From Flavobacterium sp. ENC (GTDB lineage: Bacteria; Bacteroidota; Bacteroidia; Flavobacteriales; Flavobacteriaceae), in NCBI RefSeq assembly GCF_020991415.1, contig NZ_JAJMOY010000001.1, forward strand, positions 434,001 to 498,000: DNA of 64,000 bases, given 5' to 3'. The notes under the pieces are model-generated. The model made no database searches, was not told where the DNA came from, and was given only the letters and a program-made list of their open reading frames with translations. Below are positions 17,479 through 25,471 of this stretch, one piece after another. The position numbers and the translations under genes are program-made. Numbering within the stretch: the first letter of the stretch is position 1; each line of letters starts with the position of its first letter.

Positions 17479-18999
17479 ATGGAAAAAAGAAAAATTGAAA
17501 TAATGGATACGACGCTTCGTGATGGTGAACAAACCTCCGGAGTATCTTTTTCTGCTGCAGAAAAACTGACCATTGCACAATTATTATTGGAAGAATTAAA
17601 TATTGATAGAATCGAAATTGCTTCTGCAAGGGTGAGCGAAGGCGAATTTCAGGGCGTAAAAGGCATTATGTCCTGGGCTGAAGAAAAAGGATACGCCAAC
17701 CGGATCGAAGTTCTTACCTTTGTAGACGGAGGATTATCTATTGAATGGATGAAAAAATCGGGTGCAAAAGTCCAGAATTTATTAACGAAAGGTTCTTTAA
17801 ATCACCTCACCCATCAATTAAAAAAAACACCTGAACAGCATTTTTCCGAAATTGCACAAGCTATCACTTTAGCGAAAGAAAATAATATAGAAACTAATGT
17901 ATATCTGGAAGACTGGAGCAACGGAATGCGTAATTCTCCTGAATACGTTTTTCAGTATTTGGATTTTTTAACGCAGCAGCCCGTAAAAAGGATTTTACTT
18001 CCGGATACCCTTGGCGTATTAATTCCGTCGCAGGCTTTTGAATTTATTTCAAAAATTACAGCGAGATATCCAAAAACCCATTTTGATTTTCACGCTCACA
18101 ATGATTACGATTTAAGTGTGGCCAATGTTATGGAAGCTGTAAAAGCCGGGATTAACGGCTTGCACGTAACCGTAAACGGAATGGGAGAACGCGCCGGAAA
18201 TGCCCCTTTGGAAAGCACCGTGGCCGTAATAAACGATTACATGCCGGAAGTAAGCATCAATATAAAAGAGACTTCCTTGTATTCGGTAAGCAAACTGGTG
18301 GAAACTTTTACAGGGTACAGGATTCCTGCCAACAAACCCATTGTAGGCGATAACGTTTTTACACAGACTGCCGGAATTCATGCCGACGGCGACAATAAAA
18401 ACAACTTGTATTTTAACGATTTGCTTCCGGAACGTTTTGGAAGAAAAAGAAAATACGCTCTTGGGAAAACCTCAGGAAAAGCTAATATTGAAAAAAACCT
18501 TCAGGAGCTGGGTTTAAAACTCAACCAGGAAGACTTAAAATTAGTTACACAGAGAATCATTGAATTGGGAGACAAAAAAGAAACTGTCACCAAAGAAGAT
18601 CTTCCCTATATCATTTCAGACGTTCTGGACAGTCATACCTATCAGGATAAAATCACGATCGAGTCCTATATATTAGTACACTCCAAAGGAATGCGACCGT
18701 CAACCACTTTGCTATTGAAAATTGATGGCGAAGTTATCGAAGAAAATGCGCAGGGGGACGGACAATTTGATGCTTTCATGAATGCATTGTCTAAAATTTA
18801 TAAACAAAAGAAATTAACATTACCAAAACTGATCGATTACGCCGTGAGAATTCCGCCAGGCAGCAGCTCTGATGCCTTATGCGAAACGATTATCACCTGG
18901 GTAAACAACGGAAAAGAATTTAAAACCAGAGGATTAGACTCAGATCAGACCGTTGCGGCGATTATTGCAACACAAAAAATGCTGAATGTGATTCCGTAA
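17479..18999 (+). CDS. leuA: 2-isopropylmalate synthase (LeuA/CimA-like)
   Basis: 506 residues. The N-terminal TIM barrel has MDTTLRDGEQTSGVSFSAAE and the metal-binding HAHNDYDLSVANV, followed by NGMGERAGNAPLE. A linker region leads to a C-terminal LeuA-type allosteric domain (about residues 370-506), where leucine feedback acts in the family. The reaction joins acetyl-CoA with 2-oxoisovalerate. Citramalate synthases share the same fold, and sequence alone does not exclude that activity. The position between leuCD and leuB strongly supports leucine synthesis. Confidence 0.88.
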   Translation: MEKRKIEIMDTTLRDGEQTSGVSFSAAEKLTIAQLLLEELNIDRIEIASARVSEGEFQGVKGIMSWAEEKGYANRIEVLTFVDGGLSIEWMKKSGAKVQNLLTKGSLNHLTHQLKKTPEQHFSEIAQAITLAKENNIETNVYLEDWSNGMRNSPEYVFQYLDFLTQQPVKRILLPDTLGVLIPSQAFEFISKITARYPKTHFDFHAHNDYDLSVANVMEAVKAGINGLHVTVNGMGERAGNAPLESTVAVINDYMPEVSINIKETSLYSVSKLVETFTGYRIPANKPIVGDNVFTQTAGIHADGDNKNNLYFNDLLPERFGRKRKYALGKTSGKANIEKNLQELGLKLNQEDLKLVTQRIIELGDKKETVTKEDLPYIISDVLDSHTYQDKITIESYILVHSKGMRPSTTLLLKIDGEVIEENAQGDGQFDAFMNALSKIYKQKKLTLPKLIDYAVRIPPGSSSDALCETIITWVNNGKEFKTRGLDSDQTVAAIIATQKMLNVIP

Positions 19000-19097
19000 A
19001 GCTACTAAGGTGCTAAGTTTCTAAGACACTAAGAAAACTTAGGAACTTAGCATCTCAGAAACTTAGAACCTAACAAATAACATAACAAACATAAAAA

Positions 19098-20159
19098 ATG
19101 AAATTTAACATAGCCCTTTTAGCAGGAGACGGAATTGGTCCTGAGGTAATAAATGAAGCTGTAAAAGTATCTGATGCTATTGCAAAAAAATTCAATCATG
19201 AAATAACCTGGACACCAGCTCTTACAGGAGCTTGTGCCATTGATGCCGTTGGGGTTCCTTATCCTGATGAAACTCACGAAATTTGTATGAAAGCTGATGC
19301 TGTTTTGTTTGGCGCAATCGGTCACCCAAAATATGATAATGATCCTAGCGCACCAGTTCGTCCGGAGCAGGGATTATTGTTGATGCGCAAAAAATTAGGG
19401 TTATTTGCAAATGTGCGTCCAACTTTTACATTCCCTTCTTTAATTGACAATTCTCCTTTAAAAAGAGAGCGAATTGAAGGAACTGATTTGGTTTTCTTAA
19501 GAGAATTAACAGGCGGAATCTACTTTGGTGAAAAAGGAAGAAGAGACGACGGAGAAACTGCTTTCGATAACTGTGTGTATACCAGAGCCGAAGTGCAGCG
19601 TTTAGCCAAAAAAGGATTTGAATTAGCCATGACACGAAGCAAAAAACTATGTTGTGTAGACAAAGCAAACGTTTTGGAAACTTCACGTTTATGGAGAGAA
19701 ACCGTTCAGGCAATGGAGAAAGATTATCCTGAAGTTACGGTTTCTTATGAATTTGTTGATGCTGTTGCCATGCGTTTGGTGCAATGGCCAAACTCTTATG
19801 ACGTATTGATTACTGAAAACTTATTCGGAGATATTCTAACGGACGAAGCTTCTGTAATTTCAGGTTCTATGGGATTAATGCCTTCGGCTTCTGTTGGGGA
19901 ACATACTTCCTTATACGAGCCAATTCACGGCTCTTATCCACAGGCAACCGGATTAAATATTGCAAATCCGTTAGCCACTATTTTATCTGCCGCCATGATG
20001 TTCGAAGATGCTTTTGGATTAAAAGCCGAAGCTGAAGCCATCAGAGCGGTTGTAAACAAATCGTTAGAACAAGGAGTTGTAACGGAAGATTTAGCACCGA
20101 AAGGATCAAAAACCTACAAAACCAGCGAAGTTGGAGACTGGCTTGTAGCGAACTTATAG
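19098..20159 (+). CDS. leuB: 3-isopropylmalate dehydrogenase
   Basis: 353 residues of the isocitrate/isopropylmalate dehydrogenase family. It begins LLAGDGIGPEVINEAVK, has the RELTGGIYFGEKGRRDDG motif where substrate and the catalytic Tyr sit, and then DVLITENLFGDILTDEASVISGS with the metal-binding aspartates. EPIHGSYPQATG is the NAD-binding loop with the His typical for NAD preference. It oxidises and decarboxylates 3-isopropylmalate. It follows leuA with a 98-base gap containing repeated CTTAG-type words. Confidence 0.97.
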   Translation: MKFNIALLAGDGIGPEVINEAVKVSDAIAKKFNHEITWTPALTGACAIDAVGVPYPDETHEICMKADAVLFGAIGHPKYDNDPSAPVRPEQGLLLMRKKLGLFANVRPTFTFPSLIDNSPLKRERIEGTDLVFLRELTGGIYFGEKGRRDDGETAFDNCVYTRAEVQRLAKKGFELAMTRSKKLCCVDKANVLETSRLWRETVQAMEKDYPEVTVSYEFVDAVAMRLVQWPNSYDVLITENLFGDILTDEASVISGSMGLMPSASVGEHTSLYEPIHGSYPQATGLNIANPLATILSAAMMFEDAFGLKAEAEAIRAVVNKSLEQGVVTEDLAPKGSKTYKTSEVGDWLVANL

Positions 20160-20168
20160 TTTTTTTTT

Positions 20169-20358
20169 GTTTCAGGTTTCAAGTTTCAAGTTATTGTTGG
20201 AACGTGAAACCTGAGACTTATAGTTAATTTTATTTCATGTAGCGAGGCATAGAAATGCGTCTTCGCTTTAATCCCCTGCTGTGCATCTCTGTGAAAAAGT
20301 GACAAACAAAAGTTTCAGATTTTCCAACTTGAAACTTGAAACAAAAAAAACCTGAAAC
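20169..20358. repeat. GTTTCAGGTTTCAAGTT inverted repeat pair
   Basis: GTTTCAGGTTTCAAGTTTC at 20169-20187 faces CAACTTGAAACTTGAAAC and CCTGAAAC at 20327-20358. The enclosed DNA has no gene. Confidence 0.6.
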
Positions 20359-20360
20359 AA

Positions 20361-20394
20361 AAAAAAAGGGATCAACTTTCGTTGATCCCTTTTA
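20361..20394 (-). terminator. Terminator of the RRM protein gene
   Basis: AAAAGGGATCAAC and GTTGATCCCTTTT form a perfect stem with a TTTC loop and flanking A/T runs, 20 bases past the stop codon of the minus-strand gene. Confidence 0.85.
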
Positions 20395-20412
20395 TATATT
20401 TAGAAAAAAATA

Positions 20413-20772
20413 TTAATATCCTCCTCTGTTACCACCACGGTCATTTCCACCACGGCTGTTTCCTCCACCATAACCTCCGCGTGAATCTCCACCGCGACTG
20501 TTATTGTTGAAGCTTCTTCTTTCGCCTTCTGGTTTCGGTTCAGATTTATTAACCACAATTGCACGACCTTGAACAGTAGCTCCGTTCAATTCATCAATTG
20601 CTTTTTGAGCTTCTGCATCGTTTGGCATCTCTACGAAACCAAAACCTTTGCTTCTTCCTGTAAATTTATCAGTAATGATCTTAACTGAATCTACTGCTCC
20701 GTAAGCCTCGAAAGACTCTCTTAAATCTGCTTCCTCAATACTGAATGGAAGGCTTCCAACAAAAATGTTCAT
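20413..20772 (-). CDS. Glycine-rich RNA-binding protein with one RRM
   Basis: 119 residues. The RRM occupies residues 1-80: RNP2 is IFVGSL and RNP1 is KGFGFVEM, the aromatic RNA-contacting motifs. The C-terminal 35 residues are RGG/GGN repeats, which bind RNA weakly and are flexible. Such proteins are common in Bacteroidota and are thought to act as RNA chaperones, often cold-responsive. The targets are not known. It is a monocistronic gene with a strong terminator. Confidence 0.93.
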   Translation of the reverse strand: MNIFVGSLPFSIEEADLRESFEAYGAVDSVKIITDKFTGRSKGFGFVEMPNDAEAQKAIDELNGATVQGRAIVVNKSEPKPEGERRSFNNNSRGGDSRGGYGGGNSRGGNDRGGNRGGY

Positions 20773-20902
20773 ATGTACTTATTTATAATAATGTAGCAAA
20801 TGTAATCTTATTTTTCTCTAATCTACTATATATTAGTTTATTTATGTTTTTATTTTAATTTTAAAACCCTTATTTTAGAAAAATTTAATAATTAAAATTG
20901 AA

Positions 20903-21394
20903 TTAATTTTCGAAACTTGTGCCGGGAGTGACCGGAACCTTGTAAAACACGCCTTCGGTAAAACTTATATTCTTTTTTTCATTTTCGGCTGCATTTGAAT
21001 TTACAGCCTTAAATTTAAATGTTCCTGAAATAGTTTTATTTTCGAGATTGTATTCTGTAATTGTTATCTCGCCTTCTCCAATATTTGGTCCGGTACTAAA
21101 TAAAAAAACATCTGAGCCAATCTCATAATAATAAGAGGCTCTTGTAACATTATCAGATCCTAGGAAGTAGGTCCTTTCCTCTGAAGAAGGCAAATTAAGT
21201 TGTACCTGCTCAGAACCCATCGTTCCTTTAATTGTTACTTTATCATCCGGGGCAATTTGAGCTTCATAAATTTGCGCCCGCCAAAAAACATTGTCTTTTA
21301 AGCTTTGAAATGCCGGATTATTAAATTTCACATCTTCTGTACAAGAAGTGACAAGCAAAAAAATTAATGAAAGAAAACAGAAACATTTTTTCAT
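20903..21394 (-). CDS. Lipoprotein, DUF6252-like
   Basis: 163 residues with a lipoprotein signal peptide ending in LLVTSC, lipidated at Cys18. The body FWRAQIYEAQI...TISGTFKFKA resembles the DUF6252 lipoproteins of Flavobacteria, small beta-sandwich surface proteins of unknown role. Assignment to that family is from memory of its sequence pattern, so moderate confidence. It is not linked to neighbouring operons. Confidence 0.7.
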   Translation of the reverse strand: MKKCFCFLSLIFLLVTSCTEDVKFNNPAFQSLKDNVFWRAQIYEAQIAPDDKVTIKGTMGSEQVQLNLPSSEERTYFLGSDNVTRASYYYEIGSDVFLFSTGPNIGEGEITITEYNLENKTISGTFKFKAVNSNAAENEKKNISFTEGVFYKVPVTPGTSFEN

Positions 21395-21505
21395 GTAAAA
21401 TAAATTTAGCGCAAAAGTATTTCATTTGAGAGAAATAATTAAAAAACAAATCGGAAAAACAATAAAAATCAGGAATAATTTACTCTAAGGACATTTAATA
21501 CCATT

Positions 21506-21540
21506 TTGAACGTACAATTCAGAAAAAAATTATATCTTTG
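21506..21540 (+). promoter_or_regulatory. Promoter of rpsP-rimM
   Basis: TATCTTTG at 21533-21540 is a textbook Bacteroidota -7 box. A TTG at 21506-21508 lies 24 bases before it, one base beyond the usual range. The distance to the rpsP ATG is 49 bases. Confidence 0.6.
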
Positions 21541-21589
21541 CGCCCTTAATTAACAGAGGTCGAGTACCTCAAAATTTAATCATACGATT

Positions 21590-22165
21590 ATGTCAGTAAA
21601 AATTAGATTACAAAGACACGGTAAAAAAGGAAAACCTTTTTACTGGGTTGTAGCTGCAGATGCACGCTCAAAAAGAGACGGTAAATATTTAGAGAAAATC
21701 GGTACTTACAATCCAAACACAAACCCGGCAACTATCGACTTAAACCTTGATAGTGCAGTTAAATGGTTACACAATGGTGCACAACCAACTGATACTGCCA
21801 GAGCAATTCTTTCTTACAAAGGTGCTTTATTGAAACACCACCTTGATGGAGGTATTCGTAAAGGTGCTTTAACTCAAGAGCAAGCTGATACTAAATTAGC
21901 TGCCTGGTTAGATGCTAAAGCTGGAAAAGTTGATGCTAAAAAAGACGGTTTAACAAAAGCGCAAGCTGATGCTAAAGCTAAAGCTTTTAAAGCAGAACAA
22001 GAAGTTAACGCTAAACGTTTAGCTGCTGCAGCTCAGGCTGAAGCTGATGCTATCGCTGCTGCAACTCCTGCAGTTGAAGAAGAAGAAGTTGCTGAAGTAG
22101 AAGCAGAAGCTGCTACTGAAGAAGCTCCTGCTGCTGAAGAAAATAACGAAACAACTGAAGCATAA
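21590..22165 (+). CDS. rpsP: 30S ribosomal protein S16
   Basis: 191 residues. The first 80 are standard S16 (VKIRLQRHGKKGKPFYWVVAADARSKRDGKYLEKIGTYNP, in two conserved blocks). The rest is a long alanine/glutamate/lysine tail, a known extension in Bacteroidota that about doubles the size against the roughly 82-residue enterobacterial protein. S16 is an early assembly protein of the small subunit. It is followed after 15 bases by rimM, the usual partner. Confidence 0.97.
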   Translation: MSVKIRLQRHGKKGKPFYWVVAADARSKRDGKYLEKIGTYNPNTNPATIDLNLDSAVKWLHNGAQPTDTARAILSYKGALLKHHLDGGIRKGALTQEQADTKLAAWLDAKAGKVDAKKDGLTKAQADAKAKAFKAEQEVNAKRLAAAAQAEADAIAAATPAVEEEEVAEVEAEAATEEAPAAEENNETTEA

Positions 22166-22180
22166 TTTTAGTTAGCGATA

Positions 22181-22705
22181 ATGCGTAAAGAAGATTGTTT
22201 TTATTTAGGTAAAATCGCTAAAAAATTTAGTTTCAAAGGAGAAGTTCTGGCTTATTTAGACACGGACGAACCTGAGTTATACGAAAATCTGGAATCAGTG
22301 TTTGTTGAATGCAACAAACATCTGGTTCCTTTTTTTATTGAAAAAAGTTCCTTGCATAAAAACGATTTTCTCAGAATCCGTTTTGAAGACATGAACACCG
22401 AAGAAGATGCAGATGCCATCATGGGAAATGCCATCTATCTTCCTTTAAATATGCTGCCAAAACTTACAGGCAACAAATTTTATTTCCACGAAGTAATCGG
22501 TTTTGAAATCGAAGACCAGCGTTTAGGCGTATTTGGAAAAATTGCTGCCGTAAACGATACTACTGCACAGCCCCTTTTTGAAGTTTTAAACGGCGAGGTT
22601 GAAATGCTGATTCCGATGATTGATCACTTTTTAGTGAAAATTGATCGTGATAATAAAAAGGTTATCATGAACCTTCCGGAAGGATTGGTTGAGATGTACC
22701 TTTAA
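22181..22705 (+). CDS. rimM: Ribosome maturation factor RimM
   Basis: 174 residues with the two-domain layout of RimM: an N-terminal beta-barrel (DCFYLGKIAKKFSFKGEV...) and a C-terminal PRC-barrel (FYFHEVIGFEIEDQRLGVFG...EVEMLIPMIDHFL). RimM binds S19 and helps mature the 30S head. Being directly after rpsP is the conserved order and supports the call. Confidence 0.95.
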   Translation: MRKEDCFYLGKIAKKFSFKGEVLAYLDTDEPELYENLESVFVECNKHLVPFFIEKSSLHKNDFLRIRFEDMNTEEDADAIMGNAIYLPLNMLPKLTGNKFYFHEVIGFEIEDQRLGVFGKIAAVNDTTAQPLFEVLNGEVEMLIPMIDHFLVKIDRDNKKVIMNLPEGLVEMYL

Positions 22706-22818
22706 TTAGATTTATTCAGACTTCTTAGATTGTTGGATTTTTAGATTTACTCTCAAAACAGTCTTTGTCTCTATTATTAAGTTTCTACCTAAATCATTAC
22801 CATTAAATCTCAAACCTG

Positions 22819-23526
22819 ATGTTTAAATTCAAGCAATTCGCTATCCAACAAGATAAAACCGCTATGAAGGTCGGAACCGATGGTGTTTTATTAGGTGCCT
22901 GGGCTCCAATAGACCACAATCCTTTTAGCGTTTTAGATATTGGTGCCGGAACGGGAATCATTGCTCTGATGCTTGCTCAGCGAACCCATGCGGAGCAAAT
23001 TGATGCTTTGGAAATTGATGAAGATGCTTACGAACAAGCTGTCGAAAATTTTGAAAGTTCTCCCTGGGGCGATCGTCTATTCTGCTATCATGCAGGTTTG
23101 GATGAATTTATTGAAGAACCTGAAGATGAATACGACTTAATCGTTTCGAACCCTCCTTTCTATTCTGAAGATTATAAATCTGAAAATGAACAGCGTGATC
23201 TGGCCCGTTTTCAGGACGCTATGCCTTTTGAAGAATTAGTAGAAGCTGCAGATCTGCTGCTTTCTGAAAATGGAATTTTCGCCTTAATTCTTCCCTACAA
23301 AGAAGAAGAAAATTTTATCGCCCTGGCTAAAGAATCAGAGTTGTACCCTTTAAAAATTACACGCGTAAAAGGAACTCCGACCTCAAATATCAAACGTAGT
23401 TTACTGGCTTTTAGCAGAAACGAAAAAGCAGCAATTGAAACCGATGAATTAATTATCGAAATCGAAAGACACGATTACACTTCTGAATATAAGGAACTGA
23501 CTAAGGATTTTTATTTAAAATTTTAA
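22819..23526 (+). CDS. trmN6: tRNA1(Val) (adenine(37)-N6)-methyltransferase
   Basis: 235 residues of a class I SAM-dependent methyltransferase. FAIQQDKTAMKVGTDGVLLG is the family's N-terminal signature, LDIGAGTGIIALMLAQ binds SAM, and SNPPFY is the NPPF/Y motif of N6-adenine methyltransferases. The YfiC/TrmN6 family modifies A37 of tRNA-Val. A 113-base gap after rimM leaves open whether it is co-transcribed. Confidence 0.88.
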   Translation: MFKFKQFAIQQDKTAMKVGTDGVLLGAWAPIDHNPFSVLDIGAGTGIIALMLAQRTHAEQIDALEIDEDAYEQAVENFESSPWGDRLFCYHAGLDEFIEEPEDEYDLIVSNPPFYSEDYKSENEQRDLARFQDAMPFEELVEAADLLLSENGIFALILPYKEEENFIALAKESELYPLKITRVKGTPTSNIKRSLLAFSRNEKAAIETDELIIEIERHDYTSEYKELTKDFYLKF

Positions 23527-23573
23527 TTGTGATAGAGAGAAAGCCAAGCTCCCTCTCTATACTTATGATGTGA

Positions 23574-23753
23574 TTATTTTTGACAACACCAGCTTCCGGG
23601 ATATTGCACCGGATAGACTCCTCCACAAGTTGGACTTGGATTCACACAATAGCCTGTTTTTTCAGAATAGCTCCAGTCTCCTCCTTTTATTAATTTCTGT
23701 TCTTTTTCAGTTAACTCTTTAACCCCGTTTAAGTTTAAAACTTTTTTTAACAT
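23574..23753 (-). CDS. Double-glycine cysteine-rich peptide precursor (59 aa)
   Basis: The frame from ATG 23753 gives a leader MLKKVLNLNGVKELTEKEQK, then LIKGG, and a 34-residue core with four cysteines (core starts DWSYSEKTGYCVNPSPTC and ends SWCCQK). The leader matches the C39-peptidase type: amphipathic, acidic, with a GG cut site at residues 24-25. It is near-identical in layout to the peptide at 28204-28356. It lies downstream of the HlyD and ABC transporter genes on the same strand, which suits export and cleavage by that transporter. It may be a bacteriocin or signalling peptide; activity is unknown. Confidence 0.85.
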   Translation of the reverse strand: MLKKVLNLNGVKELTEKEQKLIKGGDWSYSEKTGYCVNPSPTCGGVYPVQYPGSWCCQK

Positions 23754-24173
23754 AATTTAAAAATTTATAGATTTGTTAATAACTCAATCATTTTAAGACA
23801 CTTGAGCCTTATGCCTACTCTTGCGCAAGAATATTTTAATTCATTTAGAATTATATAAAAAAGAGCCATTCAACGGGGGAGTTGAAAATCTAAATGACAT
23901 ACATATTTAATATACCGAATAACTGATTCTAACCGTTTGTAAAATCTGAACACAGGAATATATATAAATAAGTTGCGACCTAATCAATCTAAAGAGATGA
24001 TTATGTAAAACTAACCTTATAAAGATAAATATTGATCTGTGAAAATGAAGGAAATAAAAGGTTAATTAAAAACATTTTCGCACTATTTTGTGAAATTAAA
24101 ACCTAACAGGCAGTACTTTAGCAAAGCGTGAGGCATTCCTAATAAACACTGTAAGATGCAAACCTTTGTGGTA
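23754..24173. other. 420-base gap upstream of the 59-aa peptide gene
   Basis: I see no supported gene. On the minus strand TATTCTTG near 23829-23836 is a one-mismatch -7 box and could drive the peptide gene separately from the transporter operon. A short palindrome CTTGCGCAAG lies beside it. Confidence 0.4.
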
Positions 24174-25469
24174 TTAAACCTGCTCAAAAATATTTTTAAA
24201 CTGATATAAAATTCTTTCGAGCAATCGCAAATCCTCGGTTACGATTTCGGCACTGCCTTTCATTTCCTGCTGGAATATGATTTGTTTTTTATAAGAAGTC
24301 TCCAATCCGTTTGGCAAGGCAACGTCCAGCAATAAATTGCCGTCTTTATCGGGAACCAGAGAAATGTTCTGAATTTTACCGTATAAAACCCCGAATTCAC
24401 GATCGGGAAAATTAGCCAGTCTGATATTTACTCTCTGCCCTACTTTTATTTTTCCGGAATTCAGCGCCGGTGCTTTTACTTTACCAATAAATCCATTTTT
24501 AGCATCGGGGATTATTGAAAAAACATTGTCTCCCGAATTGATGGTTTGATTTTCTGTCCAGACCTGCAAGAAAGTAACAACACCACTAATCGATGATTTT
24601 AAGGCATAGGTCAGTTCCCAGTCTTTTATCACCTTTTTTAACTGATAAAAAGACTGCGCCATATTTCTTCCCAAATTAACCTCTTCCTTAGTGCTGTTTA
24701 TATGAGAATTCTGACTTGATTTCGTATTATCGATCAATGATGACCTTAATTGGGAAATAGACGACAACAGACTTCTGTAGTTCTTCTGCGCCTGCAGGTA
24801 ATTTAGTTTTTTTGCTTCCATTTCCTGAGTGGAAACGATTCCTTTATTAAACAATGTTTCAAAACGGGAAACTTCATTCTTCTGAAGCTGTAATTCGCTT
24901 TCATTAATGACTTTTTGCTGCTGCAAAATTTCCAAACGCTCCTTAATCTGAATGTTTTCTGAACTCTGCGCCCTGTTTTCCACTTCAAAGGGCTGCAGAT
25001 TTTTATTTAATTCCTGTGCCTGGTAATCTTTTTGAAAAACAGCATAAGCACTTTCAATTTCTCCCAACTGCGCATTTTTCAGTAAACCAAATGGAAAATC
25101 TTTTTTTGAATCATTAATACTATAACCTTCCACTATACTTTTCAATAAAAAGACATCTTTATAACTCGCGGTATTTTCTATAATAGCCAGGGTCGTATTT
25201 TTTTTAATAACCGATTTATCTTTAACCAGTATTGCTTCTATACGCCCGGATGTTTTAGAAACTATTTTCTCCGGAGGAATATTGGTTGTAATAACAATTT
25301 CGGTATTTACAACATCCGGGTATTTAATAAACCAGGACACGAAAAACAGTAGAAAAAGGATGGCAAATATCAGGACCGTCCCCCAACGTATCATCCAATG
25401 TGGTACTTTGGTGAGGATATCCTGAACTTCTTCACTTCTTAATTCGAATGTATTATGATCTTCTGCCAT
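24174..25469 (-). CDS. HlyD-type membrane fusion protein for peptide export
   Basis: 431 residues. A short cytoplasmic N-terminus is followed by one membrane helix (about 28-50, WGTVLIFAILFLLFFVSWFI). Then come a biotinyl-lipoyl-like half (IVSKTSGRIEAILVKDKSVI), a long coiled coil about 140-260 and a beta-barrel part (GKVKAPALNSGKIKVGQRVN). This is the periplasmic adaptor of type I secretion. It joins the inner-membrane ABC transporter to an outer-membrane TolC-like channel, which is not encoded here. The gene starts 2 bases after the transporter stop, so the two are certainly co-transcribed. Confidence 0.92.
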   Translation of the reverse strand: MAEDHNTFELRSEEVQDILTKVPHWMIRWGTVLIFAILFLLFFVSWFIKYPDVVNTEIVITTNIPPEKIVSKTSGRIEAILVKDKSVIKKNTTLAIIENTASYKDVFLLKSIVEGYSINDSKKDFPFGLLKNAQLGEIESAYAVFQKDYQAQELNKNLQPFEVENRAQSSENIQIKERLEILQQQKVINESELQLQKNEVSRFETLFNKGIVSTQEMEAKKLNYLQAQKNYRSLLSSISQLRSSLIDNTKSSQNSHINSTKEEVNLGRNMAQSFYQLKKVIKDWELTYALKSSISGVVTFLQVWTENQTINSGDNVFSIIPDAKNGFIGKVKAPALNSGKIKVGQRVNIRLANFPDREFGVLYGKIQNISLVPDKDGNLLLDVALPNGLETSYKKQIIFQQEMKGSAEIVTEDLRLLERILYQFKNIFEQV

Positions 25470-25471
25470 GA